Assembly: GCF_014650575.1 (NCBI RefSeq)
Contig: NZ_BMVF01000006.1
Span: 310,001 to 374,000 of the forward strand
Length of the DNA stretch: 64,000 nucleotides
Reading direction: 5' to 3'
From: Streptomyces naganishii JCM 4654
Lineage (GTDB): Bacteria; Actinomycetota; Actinomycetes; Streptomycetales; Streptomycetaceae
Below the pieces are notes generated by a model. The model was given only the letters and a program-made list of their open reading frames with translations. It ran no database searches and was not told the DNA's origin. Shown piece after piece: positions 10,949-20,355 of this stretch. The position numbers were made by a program, and so were the translations under genes. Every line of letters begins with the position of its first letter. Position 1 is the stretch's first letter.

Positions 10949-10962
10949 CGACAACGATGTCA
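10949..10962. promoter_or_regulatory. Second, imperfect copy CGACAACGATGTCA
   Basis: It differs from the first operator at two positions and is centred 46 bp downstream, a spacing compatible with cooperative binding or looping. Confidence 0.5.
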
Positions 10963-11122
10963 AGGAACTTGGCCGGGAACCACCCGTGTGAGGGGCGCGG
11001 CCCCTACGCGGACCGGATGCCCGCGTACGCGGTCTTCCCCGCCGCCACCGGCGCACGTTACTGTCCCTGCGGCTTGTGCGACCCCTGGTGCGCGACCCGT
11101 CCTGAGGAGGAGGGGCCGCGTC

Positions 11123-14100
11123 ATGCGTTTCCGTCCCATGTCCCTGCTGCTGGCCGCGGTGCTCACGGCCGGCGGCGCCACCCCCGCCCTCGCGGCGACC
11201 GCCGCACCACCCGACCCCGGGTCCGCCGCGCTGGTCAAGGACCCGACCGCCTACGTCGATCCGCTGATCGGCACCAGGAACGGCGGCAACGTCTTCCCCG
11301 GCGCCGTCACGCCCTTCGGCATGTTCTCCTTCAGCCCGGAGAACACCCGGGGCGACGCCACCAGAACCGCCGCCCCCGGCGGCTACCAGTACGACGCCAC
11401 GCGCATCCGCGGCTTCAGCCTCACCCACATGTCCGGCACCGGCTGCGCCGGCGGCAGCGGCGACATACCCCTCTTCCCGTACGCGGGGGAGGTCACCACC
11501 TCGCCCGCCGCCGACACCAAGGACGCCGTCTACGCCGCCGACTTCAAACACGCCGACGAGCAGGCCGGACCCGGCCACTACAAGGTGGGCCTCGCCTCCG
11601 GGGTCACCGCCGACCTCACCGCGACCGCCCGCACCGGCTCGGCGCGCTTCACCTACCCGGCGGACAAACCGGCCTCCCTGCTCATCCGCACCGCCAACTC
11701 CGAGGTGGGCTCGGCCGATTCGTCGGTCACCATCGACCCGGCCGGGCGGACCGTCTCCGGCTCGGTCACCTCGGGGAACTTCTGCGGCTACCTGGACCCC
11801 GAGGGCCGGCGCTCCTACTACACGCTGTACTTCACCGCCCGCTTCGACCGCGCCTTCAAGGCGACGGGCACCTGGCAGGACGGCAAGCTGAGCCCGGGGT
11901 CCACCTCGGCGACCGGCGGCACCGGCGGTTTCGCGAACGGCGGCCGGCCGGTGCCCGGCAAGGGCGCGGGCGGCTACGTCGAGTTCGCCCCCGGCACCGG
12001 ACCGGTCGGTGTCAAGATCGGCATCTCCTACGTCAGCAAGGCCGGCGCCGAGGCCAACCTGGCCGCGGAGAACCCCCCGAAGCGCTCCTTCGACGCGGTC
12101 GCGGACGCGGCAGGCCGCGCCTGGCGCGACCGGCTGGCCGCGATCCGGGTCGGCGGCGGCACCGACGAGGAGCGCACCACCTTCTACACCGCGCTCTACC
12201 ACGCCCTGCTGCACCCCAACGTCATCAGCGACACCGACCGCCGCTACCGCGGCCCCGACGGCAGGACCCACACCGTCGCCCGCGGCCACCAGGCGCAGTA
12301 CGGGACCTTCTCCGGCTGGGACGTCTACCGCGACCAGGTGCAGCTGCTGACCCTGCTCAGCCCCCGCACCGGCTCCGACATCGCCCAGTCGCTGTACGAA
12401 CTGGCCCGCGAGAACGGCGGCGTCTGGGACCGCTGGCTGCACGGCGCGAGTGGCACCCACGTGATGAACGGCGACCCCTCGCCCACCGCGCTCGCCGGTA
12501 TCCGCGCCTTCGGCGGCACCTCCTTCGACCTCAAGGGCGCCCTCGCCTCCCTGGTGAAGGCGGCCACCGTCCCCACCGAGCAGGACCTGTCGGCAGCGGG
12601 CAAGCCGGTGCTGTCGGTGGGCCAGCGCCCCTCCCTGGACAAGTACCTGAAGCTGCACTACATGCCGTCCGTCTCCAACGCCTGGGGAGGCGCGGCCGAG
12701 ACCCTGGAGATGTCCACCGCCGACTTCTCCCTCTCCCAGCTCGCCGCGGCGGCGGGGAAGAAGGACACCGCCGCCGCCTTCGCCGACCGCGCCCAGTGGT
12801 GGCAGAACAACTTCAACATCGCCGCCGACCCCACCGGCGGCTACATCGCCAACCGCAAGGCCGACGGCAGCTGGGTCACCGGCTTCACCCCCGACACCGG
12901 CAACGGCTTCGTCGAGGGCTCCGCGGCCCAGTACACCTGGATGGTCCAGCACAACCCGGCCGGCCTGTTCGCCGCGATGGGCGGCCGGGACAAGGCCCTC
13001 GCCCGCCTGGACTCCTTCTTCCACGACGCCGACGGCACCTGGGCGTTCACCGGCAGCGGCGGGGCCAAGTCCGAACTCGACAACGAGCCCTCGATCAACG
13101 TCCCTTACCTCTACGACTACGCGGGCGCGCCCTACAAGACCCAGGAGACCGTCCGCGCCGCCATGCGGCAGCTGTGGTCCACACAGCCGGGCGGCATCCC
13201 CGGCAACGACGACCTCGGCGCCATGTCCGCCTGGTACGTCTTCTCCGCCCTCGGCATGTACCCGCAGGTGCCCTCGCGCGCCGAACTCGTCCTCGCCTCA
13301 CCGCTGTTCGAGCGCGCCGAGATCCACCGCCCGGGCGGCGGCGACATCTCGGTCCGGGCCAGGGGAGCGGCGGCGGACGCGCCGTACGTGCGGTCGCTGA
13401 AGGTGAACGGCCGTACCAGCGACCGCCCGTGGCTGCCCGCGTCCTTCGTCCGTGACGGCGGCCGCCTCGACTACACCCTCTCCGGCACCCCGGACCGCAC
13501 CTGGGGCGCCGCCCCGTCCGCCGCGCCGCCCTCCTTCCGGCAGGGCGAACAGCCGTACCAGATCGGCGTGGGCCCCACCACCGCGACCCTCGCACCGGGC
13601 GAGAGCACGAGGATCGGCATCCGCGCCCTGTCCCTGAGCGGCGGCACCGGCCCCGAAGTGCGCTTCACGGTGCGGACCCCCGCCGGTGTCACGGCGACCC
13701 CGGCCGAGGGCACGGTCACCGGCGGCTCCCAGCAGATCACCCTCACCGCCGCCAAGGACGCCGCGCAGGGCTTCTACGACGCGAAGGTCACCGTCACCTC
13801 CGGCGGCCAGTCCTACGAGCAGCCGGTGGCCCTCACGGTCGCCGCCCCCGGCACCCTGCTCGCCGCCTACGACAACACCGGGATCTCCGACGACAACGGC
13901 GACCACGACGAGGCCGACTACGACGGCGGCGGCTGGAGCTACTCCCGCCAGGCCCTCGCGGCGGCCGGGCTCACCCCCGGAGGGCAGGGCACGGTCGACG
14001 GCCTCTCCTTCACCTGGCCGAACTCGCCGGCCGGCCGCCCCGACAACGCCTCCGCGTCCGGTCAGAGCATCCAACTGACGGCCCCGGCGGCCGAGTTGTC

Positions 14101-14410
14101 CTTCGTGGGCAGCGCGGTCAACGGCGACCAGCAGGCCAAGGCCACCGTCACCTACACCGACGGCACCGCCGACAGCGTCGACCTCTCCTTCACCGACTGG
14201 ACCGTCGGCGGGGGCGGCGGCAGCGTCCAGTACGGCAACGAGGTGGTCGCCAGGACCGCGTACCGCAATGTCGCGGGCGCCGACAAGGACCCGGTGGCGA
14301 CCTACGTCTTCGCCACCAAGCCCTTCCAGGCCCCGGCGGGCAAGCGGATCACGTCGGTGAAGCTGCCCGGCGACAGCGACCTGCACGTCTTCGCCCTCGC
14401 CACGAAGTAG
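11123..14410 (+). CDS. Secreted GH92 alpha-mannosidase with C-terminal accessory domains
   Basis: The 1095-residue protein starts with a Sec signal peptide (hydrophobic LLLAAVLTAGG, cleavage near ALA-AT at 24-26). The GH92 part runs to about residue 770 and shows YVDPLIGT, GNVFPGAVTPFGMF, GFSLTHMSGTGC, YGTFSGWDVYRDQ, NAWGGAAETLE and the active-site segment NDDLGAMSAWYVFSALG (Asp696/Asp697). GH92 enzymes are calcium-dependent, inverting exo-alpha-mannosidases acting on mannans and N-glycans. A NEW3-like beta domain (about 812-910) and a C-terminal NPCBM-like beta-sandwich (about 912-1095) probably hold the enzyme on substrate. The start follows GGAGGAGG. LacI-type operators upstream match that of the convergent GH92 gene. 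Confidence 0.92.
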   Translation: MRFRPMSLLLAAVLTAGGATPALAATAAPPDPGSAALVKDPTAYVDPLIGTRNGGNVFPGAVTPFGMFSFSPENTRGDATRTAAPGGYQYDATRIRGFSLTHMSGTGCAGGSGDIPLFPYAGEVTTSPAADTKDAVYAADFKHADEQAGPGHYKVGLASGVTADLTATARTGSARFTYPADKPASLLIRTANSEVGSADSSVTIDPAGRTVSGSVTSGNFCGYLDPEGRRSYYTLYFTARFDRAFKATGTWQDGKLSPGSTSATGGTGGFANGGRPVPGKGAGGYVEFAPGTGPVGVKIGISYVSKAGAEANLAAENPPKRSFDAVADAAGRAWRDRLAAIRVGGGTDEERTTFYTALYHALLHPNVISDTDRRYRGPDGRTHTVARGHQAQYGTFSGWDVYRDQVQLLTLLSPRTGSDIAQSLYELARENGGVWDRWLHGASGTHVMNGDPSPTALAGIRAFGGTSFDLKGALASLVKAATVPTEQDLSAAGKPVLSVGQRPSLDKYLKLHYMPSVSNAWGGAAETLEMSTADFSLSQLAAAAGKKDTAAAFADRAQWWQNNFNIAADPTGGYIANRKADGSWVTGFTPDTGNGFVEGSAAQYTWMVQHNPAGLFAAMGGRDKALARLDSFFHDADGTWAFTGSGGAKSELDNEPSINVPYLYDYAGAPYKTQETVRAAMRQLWSTQPGGIPGNDDLGAMSAWYVFSALGMYPQVPSRAELVLASPLFERAEIHRPGGGDISVRARGAAADAPYVRSLKVNGRTSDRPWLPASFVRDGGRLDYTLSGTPDRTWGAAPSAAPPSFRQGEQPYQIGVGPTTATLAPGESTRIGIRALSLSGGTGPEVRFTVRTPAGVTATPAEGTVTGGSQQITLTAAKDAAQGFYDAKVTVTSGGQSYEQPVALTVAAPGTLLAAYDNTGISDDNGDHDEADYDGGGWSYSRQALAAAGLTPGGQGTVDGLSFTWPNSPAGRPDNASASGQSIQLTAPAAELSFVGSAVNGDQQAKATVTYTDGTADSVDLSFTDWTVGGGGGSVQYGNEVVARTAYRNVAGADKDPVATYVFATKPFQAPAGKRITSVKLPGDSDLHVFALATK

Positions 14411-14439
14411 CCCCACCGGTACGGCCGTACCGGACAGCC

Positions 14440-14471
14440 GGAAGGGGCGGGCCGCGGGGCCCGCCCCTTCC
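14440..14471. terminator. Bidirectional terminator between the GH92 genes
   Basis: A perfect 14-bp stem (GGAAGGGGCGGGCC / GGCCCGCCCCTTCC) closes a 4-base loop midway between the two convergent genes. A smaller stem (CCGGTACG / CGTACCGG) lies just before it. Confidence 0.85.
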
Positions 14472-14505
14472 TCATGCGCCCGGCGCGCTCGGCGCGCCGG
14501 CTGCC

Positions 14506-17500
14506 TCAGCCCAGCAGCTCCACCTCCGCGAGCGTGGCCGCGCCGTCCAGGACCAGCCGGTACTTCTGGTACGTCCCCGGCGAGGCGATGGTGAACGGCC
14601 GGGTCTGCCTGTCCCAGGCGAAGGACTCACCGGACCGCTTGTCCACCGTCTTCCAGGTCGTGCCGTCGGCGGAGGCCTGGAGCGTCCAGCCGGCCGGCGC
14701 CCTGGTGTGGTCGCCCGACGAGGTCAGGGTGTACTGGACGGCCTTGGCGGCGCCGGAGACCGGCAGGTCCACCGTGGTCACCGTGGCGTCCGTCGAGGAG
14801 GTGTCGTCGAACAGCGGACCGTCGCCCTTGAGCAGGTCGGCCCTCGGCGCCGGCACCTTGTCGCCGGTCGTGACCGACACCGGCGCCGCGTCCTTCGCGG
14901 TGCCCCACGACGACGGCCGCGGGCCCATGTCGAACCGGAGCACCCCGCCCTTGGACAGCATCGAGTGCGGCAGGCTGGTCGAGTTCCAGGCGCGGCCGTT
15001 GAACCGCACGCCCTGCACGTAGACGTTCTTCGCGCTGTTGCGGGGCGCCTCGACGACCAGGTCGCGGCCGTTCTCCAGGTGCACGGTCGCCTTGGTGAAC
15101 AGCGGGGAGCCGATGGTGTACTCGCCGCTGCCCATCACCAGCGGGTAGAAGCCGAGCGCGGAGAAGACGTACCAGGCCGACTGCTCGCCGTTGTCCTCGT
15201 CGCCGTGGTAGCCCTGGCCGATCTCGCTGCCGACGTACAGCCGCGACAGCACCTCGCGGACCTTCGCCTGCGCCTCCCACGGCCGGCCGGCCGCGTCGTA
15301 CATGTAGATGACGTGGTGCGCGACCTGGTTGGAGTGGCCGTACTGGCCCATCCGCACGTCCCGTGCCTCGGTCATCTCGTGGATGACACCGCCGTAGGAG
15401 CCGACGAACTCCGGGGAGGCCGTCTCGGGGGTGGCGAAGAACTGGTCGAGCTTGTCACCGAGGCCCTTGCGGCCGCCGTACAGGTTGGCCAGGCCGCGGC
15501 TGTCCTGCGGGGCGGTGAAGGCGTAGCCCCAGCCGTCGGTCTCCGTGTAGTCGTAGCCCCACACGCGCGGGTCGTACTTGGACGAGTCCACGCGCCAGTT
15601 GCCCTGGGCGTCGCGGCCCTGGAAGAAGCCCGCCTTGGGGTCGAACAGCTTGACGTAGTCCTGGGCGCGGTTGAGGAAGTACTGCGCCTCCTCCTTGTAG
15701 TGCTTCTCGCCGGTCTTCTTGTAGAGCGCCTGGCCCATCCGCGCGATGCCGTAGTCGTTGACGTAGCCCTCCATCGCCCACGACAGGCCCTCGCCGGTGG
15801 CGGTGCTGGTGTAGCCGAGGAAGGGGGAGGTGCTCATGCCCTTGCGGCCGACGCCGGAGGACGGCGGCACCACCGTCGCGTTCTTCAGGGCCGCCTCGTA
15901 CGCCGCCTTGGCGTCCATGTGCACGCCCTTGACGTACGCGTCGGCGAACGCCACGTCCGAGGACGTGCCGGTCATCAGGTCGGCGTAGCCGGGGGAGGAC
16001 CAGCGCGAGGTCCAGCCGCCGTCCTTGTACTGCTGCACGAACCCGTCGACCATCTCGCCGGCCTGGGACGGGGTCAGCAGCGAGTACGCCGGCCAGGTGG
16101 TGCGGTAGGTGTCCCAGAAGCCGTTGTTCACGTACACCTTGCCGTCGACGATCTTGGCGCCGGTGTGCGTCGGGGTGTCCTGGCTCGGCATCGGCGAGAA
16201 CGGCGAGGCGTACTGGTACCGGCCGCCCACCTTCTCGAAGCCCGAGTTCGGGTACAGGTACAGCCGGTAGAGGCTGGAGTAGAGCGTGGTCAGCTGGTCC
16301 GGGGTGGCGCCCTGGACCTCGACCTTGCCGAGGAGCTTGTCCCAGGTGCGCTGGGCGCGGGCCTTGACGGTGTCGAAGGAGGTGCCGTCCGGGATCTCCT
16401 GCGCCAGGTTGTCCTTGGCCTGGTCGACGCTGATGAGGGACGTGGCCAGGCGCAGGGTGACGGTGCGGTCCTGGCCGGCGTCGAAGCGCAGGTAGCCCTT
16501 GACGCCGCTCGCGGAGCCGTCCTTGACCGGCTTGTCGAAGACGCCGTAGACGAACAGCCGGGTCGCGCCGGTCGACAGACCGGACTTCACGTCCGAGTAG
16601 CCGGTGACGGTCCCGTGCTCCTTGTCCAGGGTCAGGCCCGCCTGCTCGGTGACGTTGTCGAAGAGCACGCTCGCGTCGTCGCCCGGGTAGGTGAAGCGCA
16701 GCGCGGCCGCGTGGTCGGTCGGTGTCATCTCGGCCTTGAGTCCGTTCTCGAACCTCACCCCGTAGTAGTAGGGGCGGGCGGTCTCGTTCTCGTGCCGGAA
16801 GGCCAGCGCGCGGGCGGTGCGGCCGGTGTCCGGGGTGCCGGACGCGGCCGACGGCATGAGCTGGAAGGTCTGCCGGTCGCCCATCCACGGGCTCGGCTCG
16901 TGGCTCGCGCTGAACGCCTGGATGGTGGGCAGGTTGTCGGCGTTGTTGGCCCGCGCGTACTCGTACAGCCAGCTCAGCGAGGACGCGTTGGTCACCGGGG
17001 TCCAGAAGTTGAAGCCGTGCGGCATGGCGGTCGCGGGGAAGTTGTTGCCGCGCGAGAAGCTGCCGCTGGAGTTGGTGCCGCGGGTGGTCAGCGCGTAGTC
17101 GGACAGGTGCGCCCTGGGCCGCTCGGGCGCCACCTGCTTGATCGACACGTCGTCGAGCCAGCCGCGGAACTTCGCCGGTCCCGAGGGGGAGTCGTAGCCG
17201 AGGATCACGCGGTCCACGGTCTTGCCGGCCGCGACCGACCCGATCCGGGACACCACGTTGTTCCACTGGTTGACGTACAGCGTCTTGGCCGCGCCCTGCG
17301 CCTGCGGGCTCAGCCCGAAGCCGTGCTGGTCGGTGGCGCCCAGCCGGCTGAGGTAGGTGCCGTCGGTGAACACGAGGTCCACGGCGACGTTGGTGGCGTC
17401 GTAGTCCCGGTCGCCGTCCGCCATGGACGGGTAGAGGCGGTACGACAGCTGGGTGTCGCGGGTGACCCTGACGTCGACGTCGAAGATCTTGTTGTACGAG

Positions 17501-18309
17501 TACGCCCGCCCCTTCGCGGTGTGCCGGCCGGCGTAGCGCAGCGCGCGCCTGCCGGTGAACCCGGCGCCCGCCTTGGCGGTCGGCGAGCCGCTCGGGCCAC
17601 GGTCGACGAGGGAGAGCATGTCCTGCGGCACCGTGCCGCCGCCGTCGCCGGTGGAGAACTGGACGTCGGCGAGCTGGAGTATGTTCGAGGCGCCGTTGTT
17701 CTTGGTGACCTCGAGCCGGAAGTGCTGGTACTCGGCGGGCGCGGACAGGTCGTAGGTCTTGGTCTGGAACCGCTCGGAGAAGTTCTCGCCCGCGCGGGAG
17801 TCGACGTCCTTCCAGTCCTTGCCGTCGGTGGATCCCTTCAGGGTCCAGTCCTTCGGGTCCCGCTCGTCGTAGTCGTTGGCCGAGGTGAGCGCGTATCGGG
17901 TGATCTTCACGGGCTTGTCGAAGTCGAACTCGACCCAGCCGGTGGGCTCGAAGGTCAGCCACTTGGTGCCCGACTCGCCGTCGACGAGGTTCTCCTTGAC
18001 CTCGCCGGCGCCCGTGTTCTCGCCGCTGGCCCGCAGGTCTATGACGTGGTCGTCCACGTTGCCGGGGATGCCGGTGCTGTAGCCGCCGTCCACGCCAGAG
18101 GCGCGCTTGGTGCCGTCCGGCGCGGTGTCGACGGTGTTCAGCCAGTTTGGCGCCGGATCGCCGGACTCGAACGAGGACGTGAACTCCCGGTCGGCCGCGG
18201 GGGCCTTGCCGGGCAGGGCGACCGCCGCGCCCTGCGAGCCGACAGCCATGACAAAGGCGGCCGTGAGGACGACCGCCGGACCCCATCTGTGCCGTACTCT
18301 GCGCTGCAT
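14506..18309 (-). CDS. Secreted GH92 alpha-mannosidase flanked by F5/8-type modules
   Basis: A 1267-residue secreted enzyme. ATG at 18309 follows GGGAGGG; the signal peptide is basic (RRVRHRW) plus VVLTAAFVMAVG. Residues about 60-215 form an F5/8 type C-like module (NLVDGESGTKWLTFEPTGWV, FRLEVTKNNG), followed by a jelly-roll (about 225-390). The GH92 core spans about 400-1110, with YYGVRFENGLKAEMTPTDHA, WDTYRTTWPAYSLL and the catalytic stretch DEDNGEQSAWYVFSALGFYP near residue 1035. Residues about 1140-1267 are a second discoidin-like module (WTLQASADGTTWKTVD). It is about 170 residues longer than its convergent neighbour and only distantly similar. A GACAACGTTGTC operator lies 35 bp upstream, indicating co-regulation. 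Confidence 0.92.
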   Translation of the reverse strand: MQRRVRHRWGPAVVLTAAFVMAVGSQGAAVALPGKAPAADREFTSSFESGDPAPNWLNTVDTAPDGTKRASGVDGGYSTGIPGNVDDHVIDLRASGENTGAGEVKENLVDGESGTKWLTFEPTGWVEFDFDKPVKITRYALTSANDYDERDPKDWTLKGSTDGKDWKDVDSRAGENFSERFQTKTYDLSAPAEYQHFRLEVTKNNGASNILQLADVQFSTGDGGGTVPQDMLSLVDRGPSGSPTAKAGAGFTGRRALRYAGRHTAKGRAYSYNKIFDVDVRVTRDTQLSYRLYPSMADGDRDYDATNVAVDLVFTDGTYLSRLGATDQHGFGLSPQAQGAAKTLYVNQWNNVVSRIGSVAAGKTVDRVILGYDSPSGPAKFRGWLDDVSIKQVAPERPRAHLSDYALTTRGTNSSGSFSRGNNFPATAMPHGFNFWTPVTNASSLSWLYEYARANNADNLPTIQAFSASHEPSPWMGDRQTFQLMPSAASGTPDTGRTARALAFRHENETARPYYYGVRFENGLKAEMTPTDHAAALRFTYPGDDASVLFDNVTEQAGLTLDKEHGTVTGYSDVKSGLSTGATRLFVYGVFDKPVKDGSASGVKGYLRFDAGQDRTVTLRLATSLISVDQAKDNLAQEIPDGTSFDTVKARAQRTWDKLLGKVEVQGATPDQLTTLYSSLYRLYLYPNSGFEKVGGRYQYASPFSPMPSQDTPTHTGAKIVDGKVYVNNGFWDTYRTTWPAYSLLTPSQAGEMVDGFVQQYKDGGWTSRWSSPGYADLMTGTSSDVAFADAYVKGVHMDAKAAYEAALKNATVVPPSSGVGRKGMSTSPFLGYTSTATGEGLSWAMEGYVNDYGIARMGQALYKKTGEKHYKEEAQYFLNRAQDYVKLFDPKAGFFQGRDAQGNWRVDSSKYDPRVWGYDYTETDGWGYAFTAPQDSRGLANLYGGRKGLGDKLDQFFATPETASPEFVGSYGGVIHEMTEARDVRMGQYGHSNQVAHHVIYMYDAAGRPWEAQAKVREVLSRLYVGSEIGQGYHGDEDNGEQSAWYVFSALGFYPLVMGSGEYTIGSPLFTKATVHLENGRDLVVEAPRNSAKNVYVQGVRFNGRAWNSTSLPHSMLSKGGVLRFDMGPRPSSWGTAKDAAPVSVTTGDKVPAPRADLLKGDGPLFDDTSSTDATVTTVDLPVSGAAKAVQYTLTSSGDHTRAPAGWTLQASADGTTWKTVDKRSGESFAWDRQTRPFTIASPGTYQKYRLVLDGAATLAEVELLG

Positions 18310-18342
18310 ACGAGGGCACCCTCCCTGGTTATCCGCTGCGCC

Positions 18343-18356
18343 GGACAACGTTGTCA
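18343..18356. promoter_or_regulatory. LacI-type operator GGACAACGTTGTCA
   Basis: The core GACAACGTTGTC (18344-18355) is identical to the operator at 10903-10916. It sits 35 bp before the leftward GH92 start, inside the expected promoter. Confidence 0.7.
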
Positions 18357-18543
18357 ACTACGGCGCAAGGACCAGTAGGGAGTCAAGTGGCCAGTGATGT
18401 CAAGGGTGTTGAGCGTGGCATTCGGGCGCAAAGCCACGGATATTTCCGTCAAGGAACCCACAGGCGGCTCATATTTCCGCGAGGTCTCAACTCGGAAAAG
18501 ACCGACAGTGAACCTTGCATTCGATCTTGCTCCGCTGGCGGGA

Positions 18544-18559
18544 AGTGGACTATACCTGT
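18544..18559. promoter_or_regulatory. DasR-like site (dre) upstream of ngcE
   Basis: AGTGGACTATACCTGT agrees with the DasR consensus AGTGGTCTAGACCACT at 12 of 16 positions. DasR is the GntR-family repressor of N-acetylglucosamine and chitin use. Its position 230 bp before an amino-sugar transporter operon supports the call. Confidence 0.6.
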
Positions 18560-18774
18560 CGGCACCCGCTGGGCCGTTCGACCGGTCGGCGGCGGGCCCG
18601 GGGGGAGCCGGAAAGGGTGGTTTGACGTGCGAAACGCGCCAGCCTCCTTGTTTTGCGACTGATCCCGGTAGATGACGCACGAAGTACTTCCTGCACGACC
18701 AAGCTCGACCTGACCGCGGTGCCGGGGAGGATCCGGTTCACCGCCTGAGTCCTGGAGAAGGCGAGGACTTGAGC

Positions 18775-20238
18775 ATGGGATCCACTTCCGCCGAGAACCG
18801 CGGTTCCGGCACCACCGGCACGTCGGGCGTCGGACGCCGCGATCTGATCAAGCGGTCCGCGGCGCTCGGACTGATCTCCGTACCCGCGATGAGTTTCCTG
18901 TCGGCCTGCGCCAGCGGTGGCGGCGGCGACAGCTCGGGTGACAACAACACCCAGGGCAAGACCTCCAAGAGCAACCCCTTCGGCGCGCAGAAGGGCAGCA
19001 AGCTCGACGTCGTCGTCTTCAAGGGCGGTTACGGCGACGACTACGCCAAGGCGTGGGAGGCCGACTTCGGCAAGAAGCTGGGCATCACCTCCACCCACAC
19101 CGGCACGCAGGAGATCACCGGCAAACTCCAGCCCCGCTTCAACGCGGGCAATCCGCCGGACATCGTCGACGACTCCGGCGCCCAGCAGATCAAGATCGAC
19201 GTCCTCTACAAGAACGGCGCGCTGCTGGACCTCGGCGAAGTCCTCGACGCCCCCGCGGTGGACGACCCGAGCAAGAAGGTCCGCGACCTCCTCATCCCCG
19301 GCACCCTCGACCCGGGCGTCCAGGAGGGCAAGGTCGTCGCCCTCAACTACATCTACACGGTGTGGGGCCTTTGGTACTCCGGCAAGCTCTTCAAGGAGAA
19401 GGGCTGGACCCCGCCGAAGACCTGGGACGACTTCCTCGCCATCTGCCAGGACGCCAAGAAGCAGGGCATCGGCGGCCTCGCCCACCAGGGCAAGTACCCG
19501 TACTACATCAACGTCGCCATCATGGACCTGATCGCCAAGAAGGGCGGCATCGACGCGGTCAAGGCGATCGACAACCTCGACCCCAAGGCGTTCGTCGGCT
19601 CCGACGCGGCCCAGGCGGGCGTCGAGGCGATCTACGAGGTGGTGGAGAAGGGCCTGCTGATGCCCGGCACCAACGGCCTGACCCACACCGAGTCCCAGAC
19701 CCGCTGGAACCAGTACAAGGCCGCCTTCATCACCTGCGGTTCCTGGCTGGAGAACGAGCAGCTCAAGCAGACCCCGGCCGATTTCGACATGAAGTTCCTG
19801 CCGATGCCGCTGCTGGCCGGCTCCAAGATGCCCTTCGAGGCGATCCGGGCCGGCTCCGGCGAACCGTTCATCATCCCGGCGAAGGCCAAGAACCTGCCCG
19901 GCGCCAAGGAGTTCATGCGGCACATGCTCTCCAAGGAGTGGTCGACGCTGTTCGCCAAGGAGGCCAACTCGCTGACCATCCTCAAGGACGGCGTCGACCC
20001 GAGCGTCAAGCTGCGCCCCGGCACCCAGTCCACGGTCGAGGCGTCCAAGGCGGCGGGCTCCAACACCTTCCGCTACCTCTACCCCGACTGGTACAGCGAG
20101 ATGGACACCGCCCTGCAGAACGCGTCCAATGAACTCATGGCCAAGCGGATTCAGCCGAAGGAGTGGCTGAAGAGGTGTCAGGCGGCCGTGGACAAGCAGG
20201 CGAAGGACCCGGCGAGCAAGAAGAACCACCACGACTAG
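18775..20238 (+). CDS. ngcE: Sugar-binding lipoprotein of the NgcEFG ABC transporter
   Basis: A 487-residue extracellular solute-binding protein (family 1). The N-terminus carries a twin-arginine motif (GRRDLIKRSA, Arg21-Arg22) before a hydrophobic stretch and the lipobox LSAC (Cys45), so it is probably exported folded by Tat and lipid-anchored. It is followed by a Gly/Ser linker. Binding-protein marks include NAGNPPDIVDDSG, YTVWGLWYSGKLF and FITCGSWLENEQL. In S. coelicolor the gene at this position was assigned to N,N'-diacetylchitobiose / GlcNAc uptake. ATG at 18775 follows GGAGAAGGCGAGG; an in-frame TTG at 18769 is the alternative. It heads ngcEFG and lacks its own ATPase, so a shared MsiK-type ATPase is expected elsewhere. 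Confidence 0.9.
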   Translation: MGSTSAENRGSGTTGTSGVGRRDLIKRSAALGLISVPAMSFLSACASGGGGDSSGDNNTQGKTSKSNPFGAQKGSKLDVVVFKGGYGDDYAKAWEADFGKKLGITSTHTGTQEITGKLQPRFNAGNPPDIVDDSGAQQIKIDVLYKNGALLDLGEVLDAPAVDDPSKKVRDLLIPGTLDPGVQEGKVVALNYIYTVWGLWYSGKLFKEKGWTPPKTWDDFLAICQDAKKQGIGGLAHQGKYPYYINVAIMDLIAKKGGIDAVKAIDNLDPKAFVGSDAAQAGVEAIYEVVEKGLLMPGTNGLTHTESQTRWNQYKAAFITCGSWLENEQLKQTPADFDMKFLPMPLLAGSKMPFEAIRAGSGEPFIIPAKAKNLPGAKEFMRHMLSKEWSTLFAKEANSLTILKDGVDPSVKLRPGTQSTVEASKAAGSNTFRYLYPDWYSEMDTALQNASNELMAKRIQPKEWLKRCQAAVDKQAKDPASKKNHHD

Positions 20239-20298
20239 TTTCGCCGTGCGCCGCGGGGGCGCGGGGCTTTCGCGCCGGTGAGAGGTACGTTGTCGCCG

Positions 20299-20330
20299 GT
20301 CGCGCAGTTCCTCGCGCCCCTTTTCGGGGC
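20299..20330 (+). repeat. Copy of a dispersed Streptomyces intergenic element
   Basis: The core CGCGCAGTTCCTCGCGCCCC followed by TTTTCGGGGC matches a short element often seen between Streptomyces genes. It ends in a GCCCC-TTTTC-GGGGC hairpin (20316-20330) and sits between ngcE and ngcF, where it could trim the transcript or attenuate downstream expression. Confidence 0.55.
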
Positions 20331-20355
20331 TCTTGAACAACAGGGGCAGGACGCC

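Larger units (their letters stand above)
10245..11122. other. Long intergenic region upstream of the GH92 gene
   Basis: This 878-bp stretch has no supportable gene; frames crossing it have biased, Arg/Pro-rich translations. It contains a perfect CebR-type box, two GACAACGTTGTC-type operators and, just before the next gene, the ribosome site GGAGGAGG. Its size and unused operator suggest that a gene may have been lost here. Confidence 0.6.
18310..18774. other. Divergent GH92 - ngcE intergenic region
   Basis: This 465-bp region has no convincing gene and a locally lower GC content (about 18410-18520). It contains the GH92 operator, a DasR-like site and the ngcE ribosome site. Translations across it lack codon bias. 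Confidence 0.65.

Noticed and set aside
10637..13024. 795-codon minus-strand frame under the first GH92 gene
   Set aside because: Antisense shadow; overlaps the operators and a clear sense gene.
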